Positions 5,888 through 12,121 of a stretch of DNA of 12,478 nucleotides are shown here, one piece after another. The stretch spans positions 1 through 12,478 of the forward strand of contig JAKBCJ010000100.1 in assembly GCA_021807975.1 (NCBI GenBank), given 5' to 3'. The translations under genes were made by a program, and so were the position numbers. Position 1 is the stretch's first letter. Every line of letters starts with the position of its first letter. The notes beneath the pieces were generated by a model, which saw only the letters and a list, made by a program, of their open reading frames with translations, did not search any database and was not told the origin of the DNA. The stretch is from Pseudomonadota bacterium (GTDB taxonomy: Bacteria > Pseudomonadota > Alphaproteobacteria > Acetobacterales > Acetobacteraceae).

Positions 5888-6295
5888 CTAGGCTCGGTCG
5901 GGGGCGAAGTTCATGGCGACACCGTTGATGCAGTAGCGCTGATAGGTCGGCGGCGGGCCGTCGGGGAAGACGTGGCCAAGATGGCTGCCGCAGGTGGCGC
6001 AATGCACCTCTGTGCGGATCATGCCATGGCTGCGGTCGGTGGTGGTTTCCACCGAACCCTCGATCGGGTCGTTGAAGCTGGGCCAGCCGGTGCCGCTTTC
6101 GAACTTCAGCTTGGTTTCGAACAGCGGAGTTTCGCAGCCGGCGCAAGTGAACCGGCCGGGGCGCTTTTCCGCCAGCAGGGCGCAGCTGCCTGGCCGCTCC
6201 GTCCCATGGGACCGCATCACATAATACTGTTCGGGGGTCAGCATCTGGCGCCATTCGGCGTCGGAGCGGGTGACAGGGTAGGTCTTCACCGTCAT
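5888..6295 (-). CDS. msrB: Peptide-methionine (R)-S-oxide reductase
   Basis: MsrB reduces methionine-R-sulfoxide in proteins and repairs oxidative damage in the cytosol. The 135-residue product is full length. It shows the structural zinc site as CAGC (Cys51, Cys54) and CATC (Cys99, Cys102), the substrate loop SGTGWPSF (67-73), HLGHVFPDGP (105-114), and the catalytic Cys122 in RYCING. No signal peptide or MsrA fusion is present. The ATG at 6293-6295 gives the usual N-terminus. The gene is followed after 4 bases by moaD and is divergent from modB. Identification is certain; the functional link to the molybdenum genes is only positional. Confidence 0.98.
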   Translation of the reverse strand: MTVKTYPVTRSDAEWRQMLTPEQYYVMRSHGTERPGSCALLAEKRPGRFTCAGCETPLFETKLKFESGTGWPSFNDPIEGSVETTTDRSHGMIRTEVHCATCGSHLGHVFPDGPPPTYQRYCINGVAMNFAPDRA

Positions 6296-6382
6296 GGCTG
6301 GTTCCTTGTTCTCTGTCTCCTATTTGGCTGTTCGGGCGGATTTGGACAAGGGCGGCATCCAGCCAACCGATACTGCGCCACC

Positions 6383-6423
6383 CTGAACTCCTTGTTTGCC
6401 CGCTGTATATTCACCGCTATACC
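6383..6423 (+). promoter_or_regulatory. Candidate modB promoter with a direct repeat next to the start codon
   Basis: CTGAAC (6383-6388) and TATATT (6406-6411) are 17 bases apart and could form a weak sigma-70-type promoter. A near-direct repeat, CCGCTGTATA (6400-6409) and CCGCTATACC (6414-6423), covers the -10 and ends 7 bases before the modB ATG. The half CGCTATA recalls the ModE molybdate-repressor half-site, but the expected inverted arrangement is not clear, so binding by ModE is a guess. Confidence 0.27.
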
Positions 6424-6429
6424 GCCAGT

Positions 6430-7122
6430 ATGACGATGTTAAACCCGGAAGAGTGGGAGGCGGTGCGGCTGACGCTGGCCGTCGCCGCGCGGGCGGTCGG
6501 CTTTGGCTTGCCACTGGCGGTGCTGACGGCCTGGGTGCTGACCCGCTGCCGCTTCCCCGGCCGGCCGTTGTTCAGCGCACTGGTGCACCTGCCGATGGTC
6601 CTGCCGCCGGTGGTGACCGGCTGGCTGTTGCTGATCGTGTTCGGCGTGCGCGGCCCGATCGGTATGCTGCTGCATGACTGGTTCGGGGTCCGGCTGGTGT
6701 TCACCACCGCCGGCGCCAGCCTGGCCTGCGCGGTGATGACGTTCCCGATCATGGTGCGCGCCGTCCGGTTGTCGCTGGACTCCATCGATGGCGGGCTGGA
6801 GCAGGCGGCGCGGACGCTGGGCGCCGGCTGGTTCGACCGGCTGGTGAATGTGACCCTGCCGCTGGCCTCCCCGGGTATTCTGGTGGGTGCGATCGTCGGC
6901 TACGCGACCTGCCTGGGGGAGTTCGGCGCCGTCATCACCTTCGCTGCCAATATCCCGGGCCAGACGCAAACTCTGCCGCTGGCGATCTACGCGGCGTTGC
7001 AGGTCCCGGGGGGCGAGGCAAAGGCGGCGGAACTGTCGATGGTATCCGTGACGCTGGCGGTGACTGGGCTGGTGCTGGCGGACTGGATCGGCAAACGGCT
7101 GAACACCGTGCTGGGACGATGA
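6430..7122 (+). CDS. modB: Molybdate ABC transporter permease ModB
   Basis: The 230-residue inner-membrane permease has about five hydrophobic segments: LTLAVAARAVGFGLPLAVLTAW, then LPMVLPPVVTGWLLLIVFG, then ASLACAVMTFPIMVRAV, then ILVGAIVGYATCLGEFGAVI, and a C-terminal segment. The cytoplasmic EAA loop, LEQAARTLGAGWFDRLVNVTLP (with the conserved Glu-Ala-Ala and Gly), contacts ModC. The stretches HLPMVLPPVVTG and GEFGAVITFAANIPGQTQTLPLAIY are characteristic of ModB as opposed to sulfate CysTW. The ATG at 6430 or the one at 6436 could be used; neither has a good ribosome site. The modC start overlaps the stop (ATGA). The usual first gene of the operon, the periplasmic binding protein modA, is absent from both sides here. 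Confidence 0.95.
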   Translation: MTMLNPEEWEAVRLTLAVAARAVGFGLPLAVLTAWVLTRCRFPGRPLFSALVHLPMVLPPVVTGWLLLIVFGVRGPIGMLLHDWFGVRLVFTTAGASLACAVMTFPIMVRAVRLSLDSIDGGLEQAARTLGAGWFDRLVNVTLPLASPGILVGAIVGYATCLGEFGAVITFAANIPGQTQTLPLAIYAALQVPGGEAKAAELSMVSVTLAVTGLVLADWIGKRLNTVLGR

Positions 7123-8198
7123 GTTTTTCCCTGGCGTTGCGGCACCGGTTCCCGTCGATGACGATGGATACCGCGTTCGAGGTGCGGTCCCCCGGCGTGA
7201 CGGTGCTGTTTGGGCCGTCCGGCAGCGGCAAAACCACCATCGTTAACGCTGCGGCCGGATTGCTGCGGCCGGACTGGTGCCGCGTGGAAATCGATGGCGC
7301 CGTGCTGGCCGACACGGATGCCGGTGTGTGGCTGCCGCCGGAACAGCGGCGCGCCGGTATGGTGTTCCAGGACTCCCGGCTGTTCCCGCACATGTCCGTC
7401 GCCACCAACCTGCGGTTCGGGATGCGGCGCGTTGCCCCGGGCGAAATCCGCTTCGACGATGTTGTCGATCTGCTGGGGATCGGCGGCCTGCTGGACCGGC
7501 GGCCAAAGGCGCTGTCAGGCGGCGAACGCCAGCGGGTCGCGATCGGCCGGGCGCTGCTGGCGCAGCCCAAACTGCTGCTGATGGATGAGCCGCTGGCGAG
7601 TCTGGATTCCGCCCGCAAGGCCGAAATCCTGCCGTACCTGGCGCGTTTGAAGACGGCGCTGCTTCTGCCGGTGCTGTACGTGACCCACGCGCTGGATGAG
7701 GCCGCGCAACTGGCGGACTCCCTGGTGCTGGTCGAAGCCGGAAAGGTCGTTGCCTATGGCGGCACCGCCGAGATTTCCGCCCGGGCGGAGTTGCCGTTGG
7801 CCAGCCGCGACGATGCCGGCGCGGTGCTGATCTGCCGTGTCGATGCCCACGATCCGGTTCGGATGCTGACGCGGATGCACGGCGGCGGCGCCGACTTTCT
7901 GTTGCCGCTGCTGGATATGCCGCTCGGCTCACTGTGCCGCATCAGGGTGCCGGCGCGGGAGGTGATCCTGGCCGGGCGGCCCCCGGACTCGATCAGCCTG
8001 CACAACGTAATCGCCGGCACCGTGCGCCGTATCGCCCCGGACCCGCTGCGCCGGTCGGTGATGGTAGAGATCGGGCTGCCCGATGGTGGGTTGCTGGCGC
8101 GTGTGACCGCCGACGCCGTGGTTCGGCTGGGTCTGGCGCCCGACGTACCCGTGCTGGCGCTGATTAAGTCCACGTCGATCGAGGTGTTGGGAGCCTAA
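7119..8198 (+). CDS. modC: Molybdate ABC transporter ATP-binding protein ModC
   Basis: The 359-residue ATPase energises ModB. Visible motifs are Walker A GPSGSGKTT (32-40), the Q-loop GMVFQDSRLFPHMSV, signature LSGGERQR (132-139), Walker B LLLMDEP (152-158) and the switch His190 in VTHALDEA. All catalytic residues are present. The C-terminal part, from about residue 285 (SISLHNVIAGTVRRI through VLALIKSTSIEVLG), is the Mop/TOBE domain that binds oxyanions and marks ModC among ABC ATPases. It overlaps modB by four bases, so the two are translationally coupled. Its TAA stop (8196-8198) overlaps the stop of the convergent DUF2891 gene. Identification is firm. Confidence 0.96.
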   Translation: MSFSLALRHRFPSMTMDTAFEVRSPGVTVLFGPSGSGKTTIVNAAAGLLRPDWCRVEIDGAVLADTDAGVWLPPEQRRAGMVFQDSRLFPHMSVATNLRFGMRRVAPGEIRFDDVVDLLGIGGLLDRRPKALSGGERQRVAIGRALLAQPKLLLMDEPLASLDSARKAEILPYLARLKTALLLPVLYVTHALDEAAQLADSLVLVEAGKVVAYGGTAEISARAELPLASRDDAGAVLICRVDAHDPVRMLTRMHGGGADFLLPLLDMPLGSLCRIRVPAREVILAGRPPDSISLHNVIAGTVRRIAPDPLRRSVMVEIGLPDGGLLARVTADAVVRLGLAPDVPVLALIKSTSIEVLGA

Positions 8199-9166
8199 CC
8201 CAACGCCAGGACAGCGAAGCTGGCCAGCCAGTGCTCGCCCATATAGTCGCCGCTGACATGCGGCAGGCTGGCGTCGATATGGATCTGGGCGGCGTGGCGC
8301 GCTGCCTTCGGGTCCGCCGCATACGGCGCCAGCGCACGCCAGCACCACGCTCGGCTTAGGTTCAGCCCGTCCAGATGGGCGATCTTGCCGTCGCTGCGGT
8401 CGCTGGCCAGGGCGGGCGAGAACAAGGTCGCGGGCAAGCCCTGTCCAAGCCGTGGCAGAAAGCGGTCGAACCAGGGGCGGAACGCGGCTTCGGACAAGAT
8501 GGCGCGCATGCATTCCGCCTCGATCAACGCCGGCGAGAGGAACTCATCGCCGCCCGGCTCCCACGCCTGGCAGTCAACGTCGTCCGCGTACCAATTTCGG
8601 GCGGTTTCGGTCAGCAGGTCGCGCAGGGCGGCATGCGGATAGTCGAACGCCAGACGGATCGCGAAGGCTGTGTTGGTGTGAACCCCGGCGCGAATCGGGT
8701 AAGTCGCCAGCGGCAGGAACAGGGTGAAGCGGTCCACGAACATCGCCGCCAGCGGGGCCAGGGCGTCCGACCATGTGCGGTCGTCGTGCAAGGCCAGTTC
8801 CGCCGCCAGTTTCAGCAGCCATGCCCAGCCATAGGGCCGTTCAAACCCCCTGGCGGCGGGGCGGCGGAGATAGGCGCACTCGGCTTCGATGTTGGCGGGT
8901 GTTAGATGCGTGTCGAACAGGGCTCGGATCGCGGGGGCGTTCGGCATCGCCGGAAAACGGCGGTAAAGGTGCGCCAGCATCCAGTAGCCGTGAACGCAGG
9001 AATGCCAGTCGAAGCTGCCGTAGAACACCTTGTGCAAGTCGCGCGGGGTGCGCGCGTCGGCGGGGCCGGAAAGAACGTGGTCCAGCTTGTTCGGATATTC
9101 CCGCGCGACATGGCCGAGGGCGACATCGGCGAAGTGGTTGGCGAGTTCCGGGGTGAGCGTGGTCAT
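8195..9166 (-). CDS. DUF2891 family protein
   Basis: The 323-residue protein is recognised as DUF2891 (PF11199). Conserved stretches are FDWHSCVHGYWML (52-64), a central GVHTNTAFAIRLA, EPGGDEFLSPALIEAECM, HLDGLNLSRAWCW, and near the end GDYMGEHWLASFAVLAL. The repeated helical pattern with conserved His, Asp, Glu and Trp residues suggests an alpha/alpha-toroid fold like that of glycoside-processing or lyase enzymes, but no activity is established for the family. No signal peptide is visible. A good ribosome site (AAGGA) precedes the ATG at 9164-9166. It is convergent with modC and divergent from the flavin monooxygenase gene, so neither neighbour gives a strong hint about its job. Confidence 0.87.
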   Translation of the reverse strand: MTTLTPELANHFADVALGHVAREYPNKLDHVLSGPADARTPRDLHKVFYGSFDWHSCVHGYWMLAHLYRRFPAMPNAPAIRALFDTHLTPANIEAECAYLRRPAARGFERPYGWAWLLKLAAELALHDDRTWSDALAPLAAMFVDRFTLFLPLATYPIRAGVHTNTAFAIRLAFDYPHAALRDLLTETARNWYADDVDCQAWEPGGDEFLSPALIEAECMRAILSEAAFRPWFDRFLPRLGQGLPATLFSPALASDRSDGKIAHLDGLNLSRAWCWRALAPYAADPKAARHAAQIHIDASLPHVSGDYMGEHWLASFAVLALG

Positions 9167-9236
9167 CGCGATCCTTCGGGGTGGCGTGCGGTTGCCGAAC
9201 GGACAAACCGACCGCAGAGTGATTACCGGCCATCAT

Positions 9237-9240
9237 GGAG
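9237..9240 (+). promoter_or_regulatory. Ribosome binding site deciding a GTG start for the monooxygenase
   Basis: GGAG is 8 bases before the GTG at 9249. The in-frame GTGs at 9255 and 9261 and the ATG at 9276 have no such site, and the frame upstream of 9249 overlaps the divergent DUF2891 gene. I therefore place the start at 9249. Confidence 0.55.
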
Positions 9241-9248
9241 TACCCGCC

Positions 9249-10475
9249 GTGACTGTGACAGTGCCCGAACCTGACATGACACCCGCAACTTTATGGGACC
9301 GGGCCATCGCGATGCGCGGGTTGTTGCGCGATCAGCAGGATAAGGCCGATGAACGCGGCGCCTATCTGCCCGAAGTGCATGCGGCCTTCCTGAAATCGGG
9401 GTTTTATCGCGTGACCCAGCCGCGGATGTTCGGCGGGTATGAATTCGACCTGAAGACGAATTACCGGCTGATCGTGGAAGTCTCCCGCGGGCATCCCGGG
9501 GCGGGATGGTGCCTGTCGCTGGGCGGTTCGCACGCCTATGTCGTCGGATCGCACTGGCCGGAACAGGCGCAGCGCGAACTGTTTGGTTCGGATGGCCATT
9601 TCATCGCCCCGCACCGGCCGGCGGCGATGGGGACGCTGCGGCCAGTCGATGGCGGGTATTTACTGAATGGACGGTGGAATTACTGCTCCGGCATTCCCTA
9701 TGCCACGCATCTGTTGTGCGGCGCGACCATCGAGGGCTCCTCGGCCGCCCGGCAGGTGGTGGTGCCGCGCTCGGGGTTCGAGATCGTCGATGACTGGGGC
9801 GGCGATCGCACGCTGGGGATGCGGGCCAGCGGATCGAACAGCGCGGTGGTGCGCGACGCCTTCATCCCCGAACACATGGCCGTCCAACTGGACTGGCTCG
9901 CCGCTCGGCCGGACGGGATGGAGGACGGAACGCCGGGCACAAGGTTGCACGGCAATCCGATGTATCTGGGACGGATGATGGGGCCGTATCATTGCTCTTT
10001 AGTGTCGGTCGTGGTTGGGGCGGCATGGGCCGCGCTGGACGAATTCGAAACGATGATGCTGCGGAACCGGTCTTTGGCGGACCCCGCTTTATTGTGGGCG
10101 GACCATCCTGATTACCTGCGCCCGTTCGGACTGGCACTGTCGATGACCGAGGCGGCGGAAACCGTGCTGTACGGCGTGGCCGATAAATACGCCGAACTTT
10201 GCCAGCGATGGGCGCGGGATCGTACCCCGATCAGTGTGGAGGATAACCTGCGGCTCTGGGCATTGGCGCAGCAGGCGGGCGGACTTGCTCGGCAGGCAGT
10301 GGAACTTCTGTTTCAAAATTCCCTGTCCGCACCAACGAAGAAGGGCAGCCGGCTCGCGCGGTATTTCGGCGATGTGGCGATGTACGGATCGCATGTCTCC
10401 TCGTTGCAGAACAATCAGGCGACGTTTGTGGCGCGGTCGCATTTTGGGCGGCCGACCGGGTTTCGGGGCCTCTGA
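9249..10475 (+). CDS. Acyl-CoA dehydrogenase-fold flavin protein, probable group D flavin monooxygenase (HsaA/HpaB-like)
   Basis: The product from GTG 9249 is 408 residues. It has the acyl-CoA dehydrogenase architecture: helical N-terminus with GFYRVTQPRMFGGYE, a beta domain with LNGRWNYCSGIPYATHLLCGA (Trp143 in this segment) and GMRASGSNSAVVRDAFIPEH (from about 190), then a helical C-terminus ending FVARSHFGRP. The spacing and the GWCLSLGGSHAYVVG segment resemble oxygenases that use reduced flavin to hydroxylate aromatic or ring substrates (HsaA, HpaB, DszC relatives) more than true dehydrogenases. Such enzymes need a separate flavin reductase, and none is visible here. The catalytic Glu of ordinary acyl-CoA dehydrogenases was not identified. 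It stands 104 bases before the CoA ligase on the same strand and may belong to the same catabolic pathway. An acyl-CoA dehydrogenase remains possible. Confidence 0.84.
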   Translation: MTVTVPEPDMTPATLWDRAIAMRGLLRDQQDKADERGAYLPEVHAAFLKSGFYRVTQPRMFGGYEFDLKTNYRLIVEVSRGHPGAGWCLSLGGSHAYVVGSHWPEQAQRELFGSDGHFIAPHRPAAMGTLRPVDGGYLLNGRWNYCSGIPYATHLLCGATIEGSSAARQVVVPRSGFEIVDDWGGDRTLGMRASGSNSAVVRDAFIPEHMAVQLDWLAARPDGMEDGTPGTRLHGNPMYLGRMMGPYHCSLVSVVVGAAWAALDEFETMMLRNRSLADPALLWADHPDYLRPFGLALSMTEAAETVLYGVADKYAELCQRWARDRTPISVEDNLRLWALAQQAGGLARQAVELLFQNSLSAPTKKGSRLARYFGDVAMYGSHVSSLQNNQATFVARSHFGRPTGFRGL

Positions 10476-10489
10476 TGGTCTGTTCTTTG

Positions 10490-10507
10490 TGTTGTCCAAA
10501 TACAACA
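10490..10507. promoter_or_regulatory. Inverted repeat, probable operator upstream of the CoA ligase promoter
   Basis: TGTTGT (10490-10495) and ACAACA (10502-10507) form a perfect dyad with a 6-base spacer, just 5' of a consensus -35 element. It sits in an AT-richer stretch right after the monooxygenase gene. The 18-base symmetrical form suits a TetR-, MarR- or GntR-type dimer. The position upstream of -35 suits an activator or a roadblock site. No regulator gene is in the window. Confidence 0.42.
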
Positions 10508-10518
10508 ACATACCCACA

Positions 10519-10547
10519 TTGACAACGGGTGCGGCGTGGTTTGTAGT
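10519..10547 (+). promoter_or_regulatory. Sigma-70-type promoter of the CoA ligase / MaoC unit
   Basis: A perfect TTGACA (10519-10524) is followed after 17 bases by TGTAGT (10542-10547), which matches TATAAT at four of six positions. A purine-rich ribosome site, AGGGAGG (10561-10567), lies 12 bases before the ATG at 10580. This is the clearest promoter in the window and implies that the ligase can be transcribed separately from the monooxygenase. Confidence 0.58.
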
Positions 10548-10579
10548 TCGTCCTGACGAAAGGGAGGAAACCGCGTCGC

Positions 10580-12121
10580 ATGCCGAAATTGACCGACTAC
10601 ACGACCTATGCGGATGCGCAGGCCATGTTCTCCACGGCCGCGATGTGGGGCCTGTTCGACGGTGATCGCGCGAAGCTGAATATCGGCCATGAATGCGTTG
10701 ACCGGTATGCCAGCGACGGGCGGATAGCGCTGCGGGTCGCGCACGCGGACGGCATGGACGAAACCATTACCTTTCAGGAATTGTCGGTCTGGTCTTCCCG
10801 GTTCGCGCATTGGCTGGAGAAGCAGGGTGTCGCCCCTGGCGATCGTGTCGCCATCATGCTGGAACCGTCCTTGGCGTTTTATGCGGCGCTGTTCGGGACG
10901 ATGAAGCGCGGGGCGATCGCGGTGCCGCTGTTCACCCTGTTCGGGGCGGACGGGGTGCGGCTGCGGACACGGGATTGTTCGCCGGTGTTGCTGCTGACCA
11001 CGCCGGAAAAGGCAATGGAGTTGGACGGTACGCGGGTGCTTGCCATGGATGGCACGTTCATGGCGGGACTGACAGTGTTTCCTGATCGTTATGAGGTGCG
11101 GACCGCATCGTCCGACATGGCGATTTTCCAGTACACATCCGGTACGACAAGGGAAATGCCGGATGCGATCAAGCACACCCATCGCGCCGTTGTCGTGGTC
11201 ATGAACGCGGCCCTGTATGGAACGGGGTTGCGGCCGGGGGACAAGTTCTTCTGTCCGTCGTCGCCCGCCTGGGGGCACGGACTTTGGCATGGGACGCTGG
11301 CGCCGCTGGCGCTGGGGATCGAATCCGGCGCCTATGCCGGGCGGTTCGATGCCGAACGGCTGCTGAAAGCGTTGCAGGATTTCGGATCGACGAATTTGTC
11401 CGCCGCGGCAACGCATTACCGGATGATGCGCAATACCGGGCACGTCCGGGACTATCGCTGCTCGTTGCGGAAACTGTCGTTCACCGGGGAACCGATCGAT
11501 CAGGAAACCTCGGCCTATATTCAGCAGGCATTCGGCGTGCCCCTGTGCAGTATGTACGGAACGACCGAGGTTGGGGTGGTGCTGGCGAATTATCCCGGCG
11601 CGCCGGATTTCGTCGTCAGGGAAGGCTCTTTGGGTAAGCCGGTGCCGGGCGTGGCGGTGGAAGTGCAGCGGCCGGACGGCACCCCATGCGCGGCGGGCGA
11701 ACTGGGGGAGATCAAGGTGCGCCGGCACGATGCCTGGTTCCCGACCAAGGATCGCGGGCGCGTCGATGCGGACGGGTATTTCTACCACGCCGGACGGGCC
11801 GACGATGTGATCATCTCGGCTGGCTGGACCATGAGCGCGGTGGAAATCGAGGACGCGCTGCTGGCGCATCCGGCGGTTCACGCGGCGGCGGTGATCGGCG
11901 TGCCCGACGCGCTGCGCGGACTGGTGGTGAAGGCGTTCATCGTCGCGGCACCGGGGCCGGTGCCGGCGGTCGCGGATATTCAGGCGTTCGTGCGCAACCG
12001 GTTAAGCCAGCACGAATATCCCAGGGTCGTCGTTTTCGTTCCGGACCTGCCGCGTACGCCAGCGGGGAAAATCAATCGCAAGGTCCTGCGGGACCAGGAA
12101 AGGCAAATGGAAGAATCATGA
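10580..12121 (+). CDS. Acyl/aryl-CoA synthetase (AMP-binding, ANL superfamily) with altered P-loop
   Basis: The 513-residue enzyme should activate a carboxylic acid to its CoA thioester through an acyl-AMP. Visible core motifs are TFQELSVWSSRFAHWL near the N-terminus, the P-loop YTSGTTREMPDAIKHTH (185-201), the CPSSPAWGHGLWHGTLAPLALG substrate region, MYGTTE (Tyr326), KDRGRVDADGYFYHAGRADD (GRADD from 405), and the C-terminal catalytic lysine in PAGKINRK (Lys497). The P-loop differs from the usual TSGTTGxPK: the Gly is replaced by Arg-Glu, one residue longer, and Asp195 takes the place of the Lys. The overall layout recalls acetyl-CoA synthetase/benzoate-CoA ligase relatives. The stop overlaps the MaoC start (ATGA), so the two are coupled. 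The substrate cannot be told; an aromatic, cyclic or branched acid would fit the neighbours. Confidence 0.92.
   Translation: MPKLTDYTTYADAQAMFSTAAMWGLFDGDRAKLNIGHECVDRYASDGRIALRVAHADGMDETITFQELSVWSSRFAHWLEKQGVAPGDRVAIMLEPSLAFYAALFGTMKRGAIAVPLFTLFGADGVRLRTRDCSPVLLLTTPEKAMELDGTRVLAMDGTFMAGLTVFPDRYEVRTASSDMAIFQYTSGTTREMPDAIKHTHRAVVVVMNAALYGTGLRPGDKFFCPSSPAWGHGLWHGTLAPLALGIESGAYAGRFDAERLLKALQDFGSTNLSAAATHYRMMRNTGHVRDYRCSLRKLSFTGEPIDQETSAYIQQAFGVPLCSMYGTTEVGVVLANYPGAPDFVVREGSLGKPVPGVAVEVQRPDGTPCAAGELGEIKVRRHDAWFPTKDRGRVDADGYFYHAGRADDVIISAGWTMSAVEIEDALLAHPAVHAAAVIGVPDALRGLVVKAFIVAAPGPVPAVADIQAFVRNRLSQHEYPRVVVFVPDLPRTPAGKINRKVLRDQERQMEES

Noticed and set aside
9030..9248. Extension of the monooxygenase upstream to an ATG at 9030.
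   Set aside because: This part is antisense to the DUF2891 gene, has no similarity to the acyl-CoA dehydrogenase N-terminus, and a ribosome site points to the GTG at 9249.
10415..11881. Long minus-strand open frame (488 codons) opposite the CoA ligase.
   Set aside because: It is rich in Arg, His, Pro and Gln with no recognisable motif, the usual shadow of a GC-rich gene, and the plus-strand ligase is unmistakable.
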